Made by a program: the position numbers and the translations under genes
Origin: Actinomadura sp. WMMA1423
GTDB lineage: Bacteria > Actinomycetota > Actinomycetes > Streptosporangiales > Streptosporangiaceae
Direction: 5' to 3'
NCBI RefSeq assembly: GCF_006547145.1
Contig: NZ_CP041244.1
Coordinates: forward strand, 1,116,001 to 1,180,000
DNA: 64,000 nt
In this document: in pieces, positions 1 to 10,145 of the stretch
Numbering within the stretch: position 1 is the stretch's first letter
How the letters are laid out: each line of letters opens with the position of its first letter
The notes under the pieces: model-generated
The model's database searches: none
Told to the model about the DNA's origin: nothing
What the model saw: only the letters and a program-made list of their open reading frames with translations

Positions 1-747
1 CGTCCCGGCCGCGGCGCCGATGATCAGCCGCCCGTCGCGCTCGGTCAGCAGGACGGCGGCGCCGTCGGCGCCGAGGACCTCCCGGACGGTGGCGACGCCG
101 TCCTCCATGGCCTCCACGGCCGCCGGGGAGCGCAGGAGCCGGTCGCCCGCGACGGGGACCTCGCTCGCGCCGCCGGCGAGCCCGCCCTCCCGGACCTGCC
201 CGGCGGGGCCGGCCGCGTCCCGCGCCGGCTCGGCCGCGCCGCGGTCGCGGGCGCCGCGCTCGCCGACGGCGAGCTCGCCCTGCGCGTAGCCGTTCCCGGC
301 GATGTCGGCGGTGAAGGCGGCCTCCGGGCCCGCGGCGCCCGCGGCCTCGGGCGCCGGCGCGGCCTCGGCGGCGCCCGGCGGGGCCAGCCGGAACCAGACG
401 CCCTTGGTGCGCCGGTCGTAGGAGACGCCCCAGGATGCGGCGAGGCGCGCGATCGACGGGAGCCCGCGCCCGCTGGAGGCGGTGACGCCCGGCATCTCGA
501 TGCCGCGGGTGGGGTGGCGGTCGCGGACCTCGATCTCGACGTCGCGCCCCGCGAGGCGGCAGGAGACCTCGAAAGACGTGCCCGCGTAGGCGATCGCGTT
601 GGTGGCGAGCTCGCTCGTGGCGAGGACGGCGTCGTCGGCGACCTCGTCCATGCCCCAGTCGGCCAGGACCTTGCGGACGAACCGGCGCGCGTCCGCAACC
701 GCCGCCGCGGCGGACGGGAAGGTGGCCGTCGCCGTCTGCCGATCCAA
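1..747 (-). CDS. ATP-binding (RsbW-type) sensor protein, 3' part outside window
   Basis: About 249 codons are visible; the gene runs off the left edge. The first ~125 residues form an HATPase_c_2/anti-sigma-factor-kinase type ATP-binding domain, with an N-box-like ELATNAI and a glycine box SSGRGLPSI. An Ala/Pro-rich linker follows, and then what looks like the start of a GAF domain (ERDGRLIIGAAAGT). In actinobacteria this order usually continues into GAF/PAS and a SpoIIE phosphatase, so the whole protein is probably a partner-switching regulator of sigma factors; that is inference. The frame is open back to a TAG, and the only start is TTG at 747, preceded by GAGGGA at good spacing. It is divergent from the multi-HAMP kinase. 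Confidence 0.72.
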   Translation of the reverse strand, partial: MDRQTATATFPSAAAAVADARRFVRKVLADWGMDEVADDAVLATSELATNAIAYAGTSFEVSCRLAGRDVEIEVRDRHPTRGIEMPGVTASSGRGLPSIARLAASWGVSYDRRTKGVWFRLAPPGAAEAAPAPEAAGAAGPEAAFTADIAGNGYAQGELAVGERGARDRGAAEPARDAAGPAGQVREGGLAGGASEVPVAGDRLLRSPAAVEAMEDGVATVREVLGADGAAVLLTERDGRLIIGAAAGT

Positions 748-1074
748 CTGTCGTCCCTCGTTCGAAGCTTCTCCACCCGGGCCTGGCTATCGTGGCAGAC
801 TGGTCGGCCGCCCGGCACCGGGAGCCGCGAACCCGCCCGGGGAATGGGTCCCGGCCTGGGCCTTCACGACCCCCCGCCACAACACGACAGACCGTAACAC
901 GAAGGCTACTAGGGCGGACCGGCGGCCGGTCCCGCCCGCCGCCGGAAGCACGCGGAGCAAGGCCCGCCGCCGCACGGCGACGTAGAGTACAGGTGCGGCC
1001 GTTGAGGCCCAGAGCAGGCAGGAGTCCGTGGTATCCGGATAACCGATGAATCGCGGGCCAGGAGGATGAAGAGC
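748..1074. other. Divergent intergenic region
   Basis: This 327-bp spacer lies between the TTG-started ATPase gene (leftward) and the hybrid kinase (rightward) and must hold both promoters. The stretch around 885-910 (cgtaacacgaaggctac) is relatively AT-rich, and a TAGAGT -10-like box lies at about 983. I could not pair either with a convincing -35. An AGGAGG at 1060-1065 serves the kinase. Confidence 0.4.
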
Positions 1075-4000
1075 ATGCCGCGTACCGCGTCACGTGCCCG
1101 CCCCGGAGGCGGGTACCGCGACACCACCCCGCGTTACAGCGACGCGGACCTCGAACCGCTCCTGAAGGCGCTGGTCGCCGTGCGGGACGGCAAGGCGAAG
1201 TCGGAGCTGGACGTGCCTGGCGAGGGCGCCGTGGCGGAGGCCGCGGCCATCCTGGAGGAGATCCGGGAGAACGGCATGGAGCTGGCCTCGGGACTGAGCC
1301 GCGTCCGGAGGGAGATCGGCCGGGAGGGGCAGCTGCGGGGGCGCCTGACGCCGGGGACGCTGCGGGGCACGTGGGCCGGCGCGGTGGAGGACTCCAACGC
1401 GATCATCGACAAGCTCACCGACCTCGCCACCGGGATGAGCCAGGTGGTGGAGGCGGTCGCCGCCGGCGACCTGAGCCAGCGGGTGGAGCTGCGGGTGCGC
1501 GGCAGGCCCATGCGCGGGGAGCTGCTGCGCATGGCCAAGTCGGTCAACGGCATGGTCGAGCTGCTCGACCAGTTCACCTGGGAGGTCACCCAGTTCGCCC
1601 GCGAGGTCGGCACCGAGGGCCGGCTCGGCGGGCAGGCGCCGGCGCGCGGCATGACCGGCCGCTGGCGGGACGTGACCGCGTCGGTGAACGTCATGGCCTC
1701 CCGGCTGACCTCCCAGGTCCGCGACATCGCCGAGGTCACCACGGCGGTGGCCCGGGGCGACCTGACCCGCAAGGTCACGGTCGAGGCGACCGGTGAGCTG
1801 CAGGAGCTGAAGCTCACCGTGAACACGATGGTCGACCAGCTGTCGGCGTTCGCCGGCGAGGTCACCCGCGTCGCCCGCGAGGTCGGCACGGAGGGGCAGC
1901 TGGGCGGCCAGGCGAACGTGCCGGGCGTCAGCGGCGTCTGGAAGAACCTGACCGACAACGTCAACGCGATGGCGAACAACCTGACCTACCAGGTCCGCAA
2001 CATCGCCCAGGTCACCACCGCCGTCGCCGAGGGCGACCTCGGCAAGAAGATCACGGTCGACGCGCAGGGCGAGATCCTCCAGCTCAAGAACACCGTGAAC
2101 ACGATGGTCGACACCCTCTCGGCATTCGCCGACGAGGTCACCCGCGTCGCCCGCGAGGTCGGCACCGAGGGCCGCCTCGGCGGCCAGGCCCGGGTGCCCG
2201 GCGTGAGCGGCGTGTGGAAGGACCTGACCAACAACGTCAACGGCATGGCGTCCAACCTGACCTACCAGGTCCGCAACATCGCCCAGGTCACCACCGCCGT
2301 CGCCGAGGGCGACCTCGGCAAGAAGATCACGGTCGACGCGCAGGGCGAGATCCTGGAGCTCAAGGACACCGTGAACGCGATGGTCGACACCCTGTCGGCG
2401 TTCGCGTCGGAGGTGACGCGCGTCGCGCGGGAGGTCGGCACGGAGGGGCGGCTCGGGGGCCAGGCGATCGTGCCCGGCGCGGGCGGGGTCTGGCTCGACC
2501 TGACCGACAACGTCAACTCGATGGCGAACAACCTCACCAACCAGGTGCGCGGGATCGCGCAGGTCACCACGGCGGTGGCGCAGGGCGACCTGACCCGCAA
2601 GATCGAGGTCGACGCGCAGGGCGAGATCCTCCAGCTGAAGACCACCCTCAACACGATGGTCGACACGCTGTCGGCGTTCGCCGACGAGGTCAGCCGGGTC
2701 GCCCGCGAGGTGGGCACCGAGGGCCGCCTCGGCGGCCAGGCCCGGGTGCCGGGCGCGGGCGGCATGTGGAAGGACCTGACCGACAACGTCAACGGCATGG
2801 CGTCCAACCTGACCTATCAGGTCCGCAACATCGCCCAGGTCGCGACCGCGGTCGCGCACGGCGACCTGACCCGGCGCATCGACGTGGACGCCCAGGGCGA
2901 GATCCTCGAACTGAAGACGACGCTGAACACCATGGTGGACACGCTGTCGTCGTTCGCCTCCGAGGTCACCCGCGTGGCGCGGGAGGTCGGCATCGAGGGC
3001 CGCCTCGGCGGCCAGGCCGAGGTCGAGGGCGTCTCGGGCACCTGGAAGCGGCTCACCGAGAGCGTCAACGAGCTGGCCGGCAACCTGACCACCCAGGTCC
3101 GCGCGATCGGTGAGGTCGCGAGCGCGGTCGCCACCGGCGACCTGACCCGCACGATCACGGTGGAGGCGCGCGGCGAGGTCGCCGAGCTGAGCGACAACGT
3201 CAACCTGATGGTCGCGACGCTGCGCGAGACGACCCGCGCCAACGAGGAGCAGGACTGGCTCAAGACCAACCTGGCCCGGATCGGCGGGCTCATGCAGGGC
3301 CACCGCGACCTCCAGCAGGTCGCCGACCTGATCATGCGTGAGCTGACGCCGACCGCGAGCGCCCAGTACGGCGCGTTCTACCTGGCCGAGAGCTCGGGCG
3401 AGGAGGCCGAGCTCGTGCTGATCGCCGGATACGGGACGCGGCGGCACCGCGGCGGCGCCGTCCGGTTCGGGCTGGGCGAGGGCCTCGTCGGGCAGGCGGC
3501 GCAGGAGCGCCGGCCGCTGCTGATCGCCGACGCCCCCGCCGACTACGTCAAGATCGGGTCGGGGCTCGGCGAGGCGTCCCCGGTCAACATCATCGTGCTG
3601 CCGATCGTGTTCGAGGACGAGGTGCTCGGCGCGATCGAGCTGGCCTCGTTCGGCCGGTTCACCGACGTCCACCTGGCGTTCTTCAGCCAGCTGATCGAGA
3701 CGATCGGGGTCACGCTCAACGCGATCCGCGCCAACACCCGCACCGAGGCGCTGCTCGGCGAGTCGCAGCGGCTCGCGCAGGAGCTCCAGGAGCGCTCCGA
3801 CGAGCTGCAGCGCCAGCAGGGCGAGCTGCGGCACTCCAACACCGAGCTGGAGGAGAAGGCGGCGCTGCTGGCCCAGCAGAACCGCGCGATCGAGATCCAG
3901 AACTTCCAGATCGAGCAGGCCAGGCGGACCCTGGAGGAGCGCGCCGAGCAGCTGGCGATCTCCTCGCGGTACAAGTCGGAGTTCCTGGCGAACATGTCGC

Positions 4001-5307
4001 ACGAGCTGCGCACGCCGCTGAACAGCCTGCTGGTGCTGGCCAAGCTGCTGTCGGAGAACCAGGACGGCAACCTCACCGACAAGCAGGTGGAGTTCGCCCG
4101 GACGATCCACGATTCGGGCACCGACCTCCTGGAGCTGATCAACGACATCCTCGACCTGGCCAAGGTCGAGGCCGGGAAGATGGAGGCCCACCCGCAGAGG
4201 CTGTCGGTGTCGGCGCTCGTCGACTACGTGGACGCCACGTTCCGGCCCCTCTCGGTCGACAAGGGCCTCCAGTTCGGGGTGGAGGTCACGCCCGACGTCC
4301 CGGCCGCCCTGAACACCGACGAGCAGCGGCTGCAGCAGGTCCTGCGGAACCTGCTGTCGAACGCGGTGAAGTTCACCGCCGAGGGCGAGGTGCGGCTGCT
4401 GATCGAGCGGGCCGGCGACATCGACTTCACGCTGCCCGCGCTGTGGAACACCCCCGACGTGATCGCGTTCCGGGTGATCGACACCGGGATCGGGGTCAGC
4501 GCCGACAAGCTGCAGGAGATCTTCGAGCCGTTCCAGCAGGCCGACGGGACCACGAGCCGCCGCTACGGCGGCACCGGGCTCGGCCTGTCGATCAGCCGGA
4601 ACATCGCGCGGCTGCTGGGCGGGGAGATCCACGCCGAGAGCCAGCCCGGCCGCGGCAGCGTGTTCACGCTCTACCTGCCCGCCCAGTACAGCGACCGCGA
4701 CGACCGGCGCCGCGCGACGCTCCCGGACGAGGCGGTCGGGGGGGCGGACGCCGCGCCCGGACTGCCCGCCGGCGCCCCGCACGGCAACGGGGGGGCAGCC
4801 GCCGGGGAGGACGCGCTGCCGGCCGGGCGGCGCTCGCCCGGCGTGAAGCGCTCCGGCAAGTCCGACCAGGCGGTGAACGGGCTGCTGCAGGAGCCCCCCA
4901 CCGACTTCCTCGACACGGTCCTGTCGGGCCGCAAGGTCCTGATCGTCGACGACGACGTGCGGAACGTGTTCGCGCTCACCAGCGTCCTGGAGGGCTACGG
5001 CATGGAGGTCCTCTACGCCGAGGACGGGCAGGCCGGGATCGACGTTCTGCACCGCAACCCGGACGTGGCGGTCGTCCTGATGGACATCATGATGCCCGGC
5101 CTGGACGGTTACGCCACCACGGCCGCGATCAGGGAGATGCCGCAGTTCGCCGAGTTGCCGATCATCGTCATCACGGCCAAGGTGATGAAGGAGGACCGGG
5201 AGAAGAGTCTCGCCTCGGGCGCGTCGGACTATGTGCCGAAGCCCGTGGACGTGGACCATCTCCTTGATGTCATGAGGAACTGGCTGCAGCCCTCCATCGT
5301 CCGCTGA
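1075..5307 (+). CDS. Hybrid histidine kinase with seven HAMP repeats, GAF, HisKA, HATPase and receiver
   Basis: A 1410-residue soluble sensor kinase. Residues ~114-716 hold seven HAMP repeats of ~92 residues, each with a GDL core ([20 protein letters not shown] and so on). A GAF domain (~745-885) and a coiled coil (~895-960) follow. The H-box SHELRTPLN has the phospho-acceptor His at ~976. The ATPase has an N-box [10 protein letters not shown] and glycine boxes DTGIG and GTGLGLS. The C-terminal receiver (~1286-1405) has its Asp at ~1337 in LMDIMMPG. No transmembrane segment is seen, so it should sense cytoplasmic signals. The layout resembles fungal group III (Nik1/Os-1) osmosensors and their bacterial relatives. 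AGGAGG at 1060-1065 touches the ATG at 1066, so the ATG at 1075 is the better start. A separate receiver gene follows after 73 bp. Confidence 0.93.
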   Translation: MPRTASRARPGGGYRDTTPRYSDADLEPLLKALVAVRDGKAKSELDVPGEGAVAEAAAILEEIRENGMELASGLSRVRREIGREGQLRGRLTPGTLRGTWAGAVEDSNAIIDKLTDLATGMSQVVEAVAAGDLSQRVELRVRGRPMRGELLRMAKSVNGMVELLDQFTWEVTQFAREVGTEGRLGGQAPARGMTGRWRDVTASVNVMASRLTSQVRDIAEVTTAVARGDLTRKVTVEATGELQELKLTVNTMVDQLSAFAGEVTRVAREVGTEGQLGGQANVPGVSGVWKNLTDNVNAMANNLTYQVRNIAQVTTAVAEGDLGKKITVDAQGEILQLKNTVNTMVDTLSAFADEVTRVAREVGTEGRLGGQARVPGVSGVWKDLTNNVNGMASNLTYQVRNIAQVTTAVAEGDLGKKITVDAQGEILELKDTVNAMVDTLSAFASEVTRVAREVGTEGRLGGQAIVPGAGGVWLDLTDNVNSMANNLTNQVRGIAQVTTAVAQGDLTRKIEVDAQGEILQLKTTLNTMVDTLSAFADEVSRVAREVGTEGRLGGQARVPGAGGMWKDLTDNVNGMASNLTYQVRNIAQVATAVAHGDLTRRIDVDAQGEILELKTTLNTMVDTLSSFASEVTRVAREVGIEGRLGGQAEVEGVSGTWKRLTESVNELAGNLTTQVRAIGEVASAVATGDLTRTITVEARGEVAELSDNVNLMVATLRETTRANEEQDWLKTNLARIGGLMQGHRDLQQVADLIMRELTPTASAQYGAFYLAESSGEEAELVLIAGYGTRRHRGGAVRFGLGEGLVGQAAQERRPLLIADAPADYVKIGSGLGEASPVNIIVLPIVFEDEVLGAIELASFGRFTDVHLAFFSQLIETIGVTLNAIRANTRTEALLGESQRLAQELQERSDELQRQQGELRHSNTELEEKAALLAQQNRAIEIQNFQIEQARRTLEERAEQLAISSRYKSEFLANMSHELRTPLNSLLVLAKLLSENQDGNLTDKQVEFARTIHDSGTDLLELINDILDLAKVEAGKMEAHPQRLSVSALVDYVDATFRPLSVDKGLQFGVEVTPDVPAALNTDEQRLQQVLRNLLSNAVKFTAEGEVRLLIERAGDIDFTLPALWNTPDVIAFRVIDTGIGVSADKLQEIFEPFQQADGTTSRRYGGTGLGLSISRNIARLLGGEIHAESQPGRGSVFTLYLPAQYSDRDDRRRATLPDEAVGGADAAPGLPAGAPHGNGGAAAGEDALPAGRRSPGVKRSGKSDQAVNGLLQEPPTDFLDTVLSGRKVLIVDDDVRNVFALTSVLEGYGMEVLYAEDGQAGIDVLHRNPDVAVVLMDIMMPGLDGYATTAAIREMPQFAELPIIVITAKVMKEDREKSLASGASDYVPKPVDVDHLLDVMRNWLQPSIVR
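1417..3222 (+). repeat. Seven in-gene HAMP-encoding repeats, ~276 bp each
   Basis: The middle of the kinase gene is a direct repeat with a ~276-bp period (92 codons), visible from recurring phrases such as [22 protein letters not shown] and [12 protein letters not shown]. Units 3 and 4 are nearly identical over long stretches, at the DNA level too (around 1981-2110 and 2257-2390). Near-identical neighbours suggest recent duplication or gene conversion and could support copy-number change by recombination. Confidence 0.85.
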
Positions 5308-5380
5308 GGAGAGGAGCCGGGCAGTAGGGTCGCCGCGGAGGCGCGGCGCTGGCGGGGACCGGGATCGGAGAGAGACGCGC

Positions 5381-6046
5381 GTGGACGACAAGGCCAAGAT
5401 CCTGCTCGTGGACGACCGCGAGGAGAACCTGATCGCGCTGGAGGCCATCCTCAGCTCGCTCGATCAGGATCTGGTCCGGGCGCGGTCCGGTGAGGACGCG
5501 CTGAAGGCGCTGCTCACCGAGGAGTACGCGGTCATCCTGCTCGACGTCGTCATGCCGGGCATGGACGGGTTCGAGACGGCCCGCGACATCAAGCGCCGCA
5601 AGAAGACGCGCGACCTGCCGATCATCTTCCTCACTGCGGTGAACAGCGACCCGGACTACGCCTTCCGCGGCTACGCGGCGGGCGCGGTCGACTTCATCTC
5701 CAAGCCGTTCGACCCGTGGGTGCTGCGGGCCAAGGTCTCGGTGTTCGTGGAGCTGCACAACAAGAACAAGCAGCTCCGCGACCAGACGGCGCTCCTGCGC
5801 GAGCAGGCGGCCCTGCTGAGGGACCAGACCGCCCTGCTGAAGGCGCGGCCCGCGGAGGCGCCGGGGGAGGCGTCCGCCGACGGGTCCGTGGGTGAGCGCC
5901 TGGCCTCGGTGGAGGAGCAGGCGGAGGTGCTGGGCAAGCACGTCCCGTCCACGTTGCGCGACGAGTACGAGGAGCTCAGCCGCAGGATCGTCTCGCTCCG
6001 CGAGGCTCTCGACGGACAGGACCCCGCGGCGGGCCTCGCGGAGTGA
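5381..6046 (+). CDS. Response regulator receiver protein with C-terminal coiled coil
   Basis: A 221-residue protein. Residues ~5-125 are a receiver domain with the acidic pair DD at 11-12, phospho-acceptor Asp55 in LLDVVMPGMDG, and the conserved Lys in ISKPFD. There is no DNA-binding output domain. The tail is instead a heptad-like region (KNKQLRDQTALLREQAALLR) and a second helical segment, so output is probably by protein-protein contact. The GTG start at 5381 follows GGAGAGAGA. It lies 73 bp behind the hybrid kinase on the same strand and is a natural phosphorelay partner of it; the partnership is inferred from position only. Confidence 0.88.
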   Translation: MDDKAKILLVDDREENLIALEAILSSLDQDLVRARSGEDALKALLTEEYAVILLDVVMPGMDGFETARDIKRRKKTRDLPIIFLTAVNSDPDYAFRGYAAGAVDFISKPFDPWVLRAKVSVFVELHNKNKQLRDQTALLREQAALLRDQTALLKARPAEAPGEASADGSVGERLASVEEQAEVLGKHVPSTLRDEYEELSRRIVSLREALDGQDPAAGLAE

Positions 6047-6141
6047 CCGCTTCCGGCACCGCGGGACAGCCGGGCGTATCCGGTCGGTGACGCTTCGCGG
6101 CGCCCGGGCGCGGGGATGCTCTCCCGGCGGAGGTGGTCCGC

Positions 6142-7134
6142 GTGGGCGTCGCCGCACTCTTCGTCGCCGGTGCCGGAACGGGTCTGCTCGCGGGCGGCAC
6201 CACCTGCGCCGCCGTGCAGCTCGGGCTGCTCACGGGAGCCGTCAGCGGGGGGCGGGAGGCCGTCCGGCCGGTCGCGGCGTTCCTCGCGGCGAAGCTGGTC
6301 TCGCACGCGCTGCTGGGGGCCGTGCTCGGGCTGGCGGGGGCCGCGGTCCAGCCGGCTCCGCAGGTGCGCGGTGTCCTGCTCGCGGCGGCGGCGGGGGTCC
6401 TCGCCGTGTTCGCCCTCGATCTCCTGGGCTTCCGGCCCGCGCGGCGCCTCCTGCGACGCGGCCGGGCGTCAGAGCACTGCCAGGAGCCAAGGCGCCGCCC
6501 CGCGACGCGTGCCAGGCGCCCCGCCGTGCTCGGGGCGGCGACCGTGCTGCTGCCGTGCGGGCTGACCCTGTCGGCCGAACTGGTCGCCGTGACGTCGGGT
6601 TCGGCGACGGGCGGAGCGGCCGTCATGTCCGGGTTCGTGATCGGGACGGCGCCGCTGTTCGGGCTCATCGGCGTGACGGTCGGGCGCTCGCTGCAGGCGC
6701 TGCGGGGACGGCTCACGGCGCTGCTGGCGGTCGGTCTGCTCGCCGCGGCGGGCTGGACGCTGGTGTCGGGGCTGCGCCTCGGCGGGTGGCTCCCGGACGG
6801 CGGCGGGACGGCCTCGGCGGCGGACTCGGCGGCGGACTCGGCGCGGTTCGTCCGGACGGACGCGTCCGGAACCCAGATCGTGACCGTGTGGGCCCTGGAC
6901 CGCGGCTACCGGCCCGCGCTGGTCACCGCCCGCGCCGGGGTGCGCACGGTCCTCGTGCTGAGGACGAGGGAGACGCGGGGCCACACGCGGGCGTTCACCG
7001 TCCCGAGCCTGGGCAAGGACGTGATCCTCCCCGTGACCGGCGAGACCCGGGTCGACCTCGGCACCCCGGGGCCGGGCCGGATGCGCTTCGTCTGCGCGTC
7101 CGGCCACTATCCCGGGGCGCTCACGTTCCGCTAG
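6142..7134 (+). CDS. TauE/DsbD-like membrane protein with C-terminal cupredoxin-like domain
   Basis: A 330-residue integral membrane protein. The first ~210 residues contain about six hydrophobic segments of the sulfite exporter TauE/SafE and cytochrome-biogenesis DsbD-like type, with a cysteine in GGTTCAAVQ and another in LLPCGLTLS, typical of the metal-handling branch. The last ~95 residues look like a cupredoxin-type beta domain with possible copper ligands in RGHTRAF and VCASGHYPG. Similar fusions are usually annotated as heavy-metal or copper transport proteins; copper handling at the membrane is inferred. GGAGG at 6129-6133 overlaps the upstream GTG (6133), so the GTG at 6142 is the better start. 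It is convergent with gltX, with a gap of only 15 bp. Confidence 0.75.
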   Translation: MGVAALFVAGAGTGLLAGGTTCAAVQLGLLTGAVSGGREAVRPVAAFLAAKLVSHALLGAVLGLAGAAVQPAPQVRGVLLAAAAGVLAVFALDLLGFRPARRLLRRGRASEHCQEPRRRPATRARRPAVLGAATVLLPCGLTLSAELVAVTSGSATGGAAVMSGFVIGTAPLFGLIGVTVGRSLQALRGRLTALLAVGLLAAAGWTLVSGLRLGGWLPDGGGTASAADSAADSARFVRTDASGTQIVTVWALDRGYRPALVTARAGVRTVLVLRTRETRGHTRAFTVPSLGKDVILPVTGETRVDLGTPGPGRMRFVCASGHYPGALTFR

Positions 7135-7149
7135 GCGGAGCCGGCGGGG

Positions 7150-8550
7150 CTACGCGCCGGCCTCCAGCCTGGCGCGGGCCGCGGCGATGCGGGCGAGGGT
7201 GCGCTCGCGGCCGAGGATCTCCAGCGACTCGAACAGCGGCAGCCCCACGGTGCGGCCGGTGACGGCGACGCGTACGGGGGCCTGGGTCTTGCCGAGCTTG
7301 AGCCCGTGCTCGGCGCCGACCCGCTCCAGCCGGTCCTTCAGCTCGGCGGCGTTCCACGGCGCGTCCTGGTAGGCGGCCTCGGCGGCGGCGAGGATCGCGG
7401 CGGCGGGCTCCTTCATCGCCTTGCTCCAGGACTGCTCGTCGGACGGCGGCTCGTCCAGGAAGGCAAAGTCGATCATCTGGACGATCTCCGACAGCAGCGC
7501 GACGCGGGTCTGCGCGAGGGGCGCCAGCTCGGCGAACACCGCGACGTCGACGTCGAAGGGCGCCTCCTGCAGGAACGGCAGGCACTCGGCGATGAACTTC
7601 TCCGGCGGCAGCGCCCGGATGTACTCGCCGTTGATCGCGCGGAGCTTCTTGACGTCGAAGAACGCGGGCGAGGTGTTGACGTCCTCGATGCGGAACTCCT
7701 CGACGATCGCGTTCCACGGGACGATCTCGCGGTCGTCGGACGGCGCCCAGCCGAGGAGCATCAGGTAGTTGCGCATGGCCTCGGCGAGGTAGCCCTCGGC
7801 GCGGTAGTCCTCCAGGGCGACCTTGTCGCGGCGCTTGGACAGCTTCTGCCGCTTCTCGTTCACGATGACGGGCACGTGCGCCCAGACCGGCGGCTCCTCG
7901 CCGAGCGCCTCCCACAGCAGCTGCTGCTTGGGCGCGTTGGACAGGTGCTCCTCGCCGCGCACCACGTGGGTGATGCCCTGGCTGATGTCGTCGACCGCGT
8001 TGGCCAGCAGGAACGTGACGGACCCGTCGGCGCGGGCGATGACGAAGTCCTCGAGGACGGCGTTCTCGAAGACGGGCTTGCCGCGCAGCAGGTCGACGAC
8101 GGTGGTCTGGCCCTCGTCCGGGGTGCGGAAGCGCAGGGCGCGGCCGGGGCCGGCCTCCAGGCCGCGGTCGCGGCAGAAGCCGTCGTAGCCCTTGTGCTGG
8201 TCGCCGGTCCGGGCGACCACGGCCTCGCGGGAGCAGTCGCAGTAGTAGGCGCGGCCGGCGTCCTTCAGCGTGTGGACGGCCCCGGCGTGCCTGTCGGCGT
8301 TGGCGGACTGGAAGTAGGGGCCCTCGTACTGCCCGCCGTCCATCCCGAGCCATGCCAGGGCGCGGATGATGCCCTCGGTCCATTCGGGGCTGTTGCGGGA
8401 GGCGTCGGTGTCCTCGATCCGGAGCACGAGCGTGCCGCCCGACTGCGCGGCCATCACCCAGTTGAACAGCGCCGAGCGGGCGCCGCCGACATGGAACATG
8501 CCGGTCGGAGACGGGGCGAAACGTACGCGGATCGAAGAGGTCGAAGACAT
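7150..8550 (-). CDS. gltX: Glutamate--tRNA ligase
   Basis: A 466-residue class I aminoacyl-tRNA synthetase that charges tRNA-Glu in the cytoplasm. The Rossmann start FAPSPTG is followed by the HIGH-equivalent HVGG at 20-23, and the KMSKS-equivalent KLSKR lies at ~240. The length and the helical anticodon-binding C-terminus are normal for bacterial GltX. The ATG at 8550 gives the expected N-terminus right before the catalytic fold; its ribosome site (GGTAGG) is weak. The gene is monocistronic as far as the window shows. Confidence 0.96.
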   Translation of the reverse strand: MSSTSSIRVRFAPSPTGMFHVGGARSALFNWVMAAQSGGTLVLRIEDTDASRNSPEWTEGIIRALAWLGMDGGQYEGPYFQSANADRHAGAVHTLKDAGRAYYCDCSREAVVARTGDQHKGYDGFCRDRGLEAGPGRALRFRTPDEGQTTVVDLLRGKPVFENAVLEDFVIARADGSVTFLLANAVDDISQGITHVVRGEEHLSNAPKQQLLWEALGEEPPVWAHVPVIVNEKRQKLSKRRDKVALEDYRAEGYLAEAMRNYLMLLGWAPSDDREIVPWNAIVEEFRIEDVNTSPAFFDVKKLRAINGEYIRALPPEKFIAECLPFLQEAPFDVDVAVFAELAPLAQTRVALLSEIVQMIDFAFLDEPPSDEQSWSKAMKEPAAAILAAAEAAYQDAPWNAAELKDRLERVGAEHGLKLGKTQAPVRVAVTGRTVGLPLFESLEILGRERTLARIAAARARLEAGA

Positions 8551-8611
8551 GCCTACCAGCGTAGAGCGCGCGGGGCCCCGCTCGTGCCGGGACCCGCGCG
8601 CGGACCGCTTT

Positions 8612-9190
8612 TCAGGGCTTCCAGTGCGGGTCGCGGCCGGACAGCCCGACGACGCGGTCGAGCAGCGGCGCGTCCTCCGGGACGGGGACCTCGGGGCCGA
8701 GCGCGCCGTACTTGCGGCTGATCTCGGCCGTGGCGGCGAGCTGCTCCCAGGCGGCCTCCATCACCGCAGGCGGGAAGGACGGTTCGCGGCCGGTCGCGAC
8801 GGCGAGGTCCCAGCCGTGCAGGACGCACTCGCCGAACACGATCCCGGCGATGAACCCGGCGGGCATTCCCTCCTTGCTGCCGGTCAAGCTGGTGTTGCCC
8901 TCCCAGGCGGCCGGGTCCTGCCAGGCCTCGGCGGTCCGGCGCGCCTGCTCCGCGAAGCGCTCGGCCCAGCCGGGCTCGGCGGTGAAGTCGTGGTCCTCCC
9001 CCGGACCGGCGGGCGGCAGCCTGCGGGCCGCCGTCTCGCCCCTCGCGTTCCAGAGGATCAGGTGGTTGAGCAGGGCACGCACGTCCCAGTCCGGGCAGGG
9101 GGTGGGCGCGTCCAGCTCCCCCGCCGGGATCTCGAGGACGATCCGCGCCGCGGCCTGCGCGGCGGGCATCATCCCGTTCCGGATATCCAT
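8612..9190 (-). CDS. TIGR03086-type (MDMPI_N/DinB-like) metal-binding protein
   Basis: A 192-residue helical-bundle protein of the maleylpyruvate-isomerase N-terminal/DinB superfamily. Family hallmarks are [13 protein letters not shown] near residue 40 and the second metal-ligand segment [11 protein letters not shown], giving His ligands for a divalent metal. Members act as mycothiol-linked or unknown metal enzymes in actinobacteria; the substrate here is unknown. The ATG at 9190 is preceded by GAGG at 8 nt, better than the GTG at 9220 or the ATG at 9208. It is divergent from the AraC gene. Confidence 0.8.
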   Translation of the reverse strand: MDIRNGMMPAAQAAARIVLEIPAGELDAPTPCPDWDVRALLNHLILWNARGETAARRLPPAGPGEDHDFTAEPGWAERFAEQARRTAEAWQDPAAWEGNTSLTGSKEGMPAGFIAGIVFGECVLHGWDLAVATGREPSFPPAVMEAAWEQLAATAEISRKYGALGPEVPVPEDAPLLDRVVGLSGRDPHWKP

Positions 9191-9275
9191 GATCTCTTCC
9201 TCGCTCATCCGTTCGAACACGAGTGCACGCTAGAACGGGCCCGCGGCGCGGGTCTTGAAGAAACGCGACACCGTC

Positions 9276-9281
9276 TAGCCT
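9276..9281 (+). promoter_or_regulatory. -10 box of an apparently leaderless AraC gene
   Basis: TAGCCT ends 6 bases before the GTG at 9288. This matches the -10-to-start spacing of leaderless actinobacterial transcripts, and no Shine-Dalgarno sequence is present. Confidence 0.45.
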
Positions 9282-9287
9282 GAGCCG

Positions 9288-10145
9288 GTGGAACGATCCC
9301 TACCCGGCGGAACGCGGGGCATCCTGCATGCCCGGACGGGGCTGGAGCGCTTCTCGATCGAGCGGCGCGAACCGCCCGCAGCGCTCGCGCCCTTCGTCGC
9401 CGACTTCTGGGTGCTGCGCTGGGACCTGCGAGGGCGGCCACCGCACCGCCAGCGGGTCCTCACGCGCCCCTCCGTCCACATGACGTTCACCAGCTACCTG
9501 AGTGCCGGGACGACGCGGGCCCGGATCGCGGGCGTGGTGCGTGACGACTTCGTCGAGGAACTGCACGGCGAGGGGCGCGCGGTGGGTGCCGCCTTCCGGC
9601 CGGGCGGGTTCAGGCCGTTCACGGACGCGCCGGTGTCCACTCTGACGGGCCGGTTCGCGGGAGTGGACGAGGTCTTCGGCGAGGAGGGCCTGACGCTCGC
9701 CGAGGAGGTCTTCGCGACCGCCGACGCGGACGAGGCGGTCGGGCGGCTCGCGGAGTTCCTGACCGGCCGGGGCCCCGAGGCCGACGCGTCCGCCGAGAGG
9801 GCCGCGGCGATCGTCGAGCGGATCGCGGCCTGGCCGGGCCTGGTGCGGGTGGACGAGCTGGCCCGGGAGGTCGGGCTGAGCCCGCGCGGCCTGCAACGGC
9901 TGTTCCACGAGTACGTGGGCGTCGGCCCCAAGTGGGTGATCCGGAGGTTCCGCATGCAGGAGGCGGCGGAGCGGGCCGCTGCCGGTTCGGGGGTCGACTG
10001 GGCGGAGCTGGCGGCCGAGCTGGGCTACGCCGACCAGGCGCATTTCACCCGCGACTTCACCGCGGCCGTGGGCACCTCGCCCGGACGTTACGCGCGGGAG
10101 GCGGGCCGGGAGGCGGAACCGGGGCCTGGCAGTATCGACGCATGA
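9288..10145 (+). CDS. AraC-family transcriptional regulator
   Basis: A 285-residue protein. The N-terminal ~160 residues are of the DUF6597-like type found in AraC regulators (APFVADFWVLRWDL, AFRPGGFRPF). The C-terminal ~100 residues carry two helix-turn-helix units; the second has the family signature ELGYADQAHFTRDF followed by GTSPGRYAR. It should bind DNA near -35 boxes and activate small-molecule metabolism genes; the ligand is unknown. Its stop overlaps the NUDIX start by 4 bp (ATGA), so the two are co-transcribed. It is a possible reader of the shared 22-bp element found before the O-methyltransferase and VOC genes, but that link is speculative. Confidence 0.88.
   Translation: MERSLPGGTRGILHARTGLERFSIERREPPAALAPFVADFWVLRWDLRGRPPHRQRVLTRPSVHMTFTSYLSAGTTRARIAGVVRDDFVEELHGEGRAVGAAFRPGGFRPFTDAPVSTLTGRFAGVDEVFGEEGLTLAEEVFATADADEAVGRLAEFLTGRGPEADASAERAAAIVERIAAWPGLVRVDELAREVGLSPRGLQRLFHEYVGVGPKWVIRRFRMQEAAERAAAGSGVDWAELAAELGYADQAHFTRDFTAAVGTSPGRYAREAGREAEPGPGSIDA

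Noticed and set aside
1090..5448. 1452-codon open frame antisense to the hybrid kinase
   Set aside because: It mirrors the kinase codons in a high-GC genome, has Asp/Val/Gly/Leu-rich nonsense composition and no family features. The sense protein is unmistakable.
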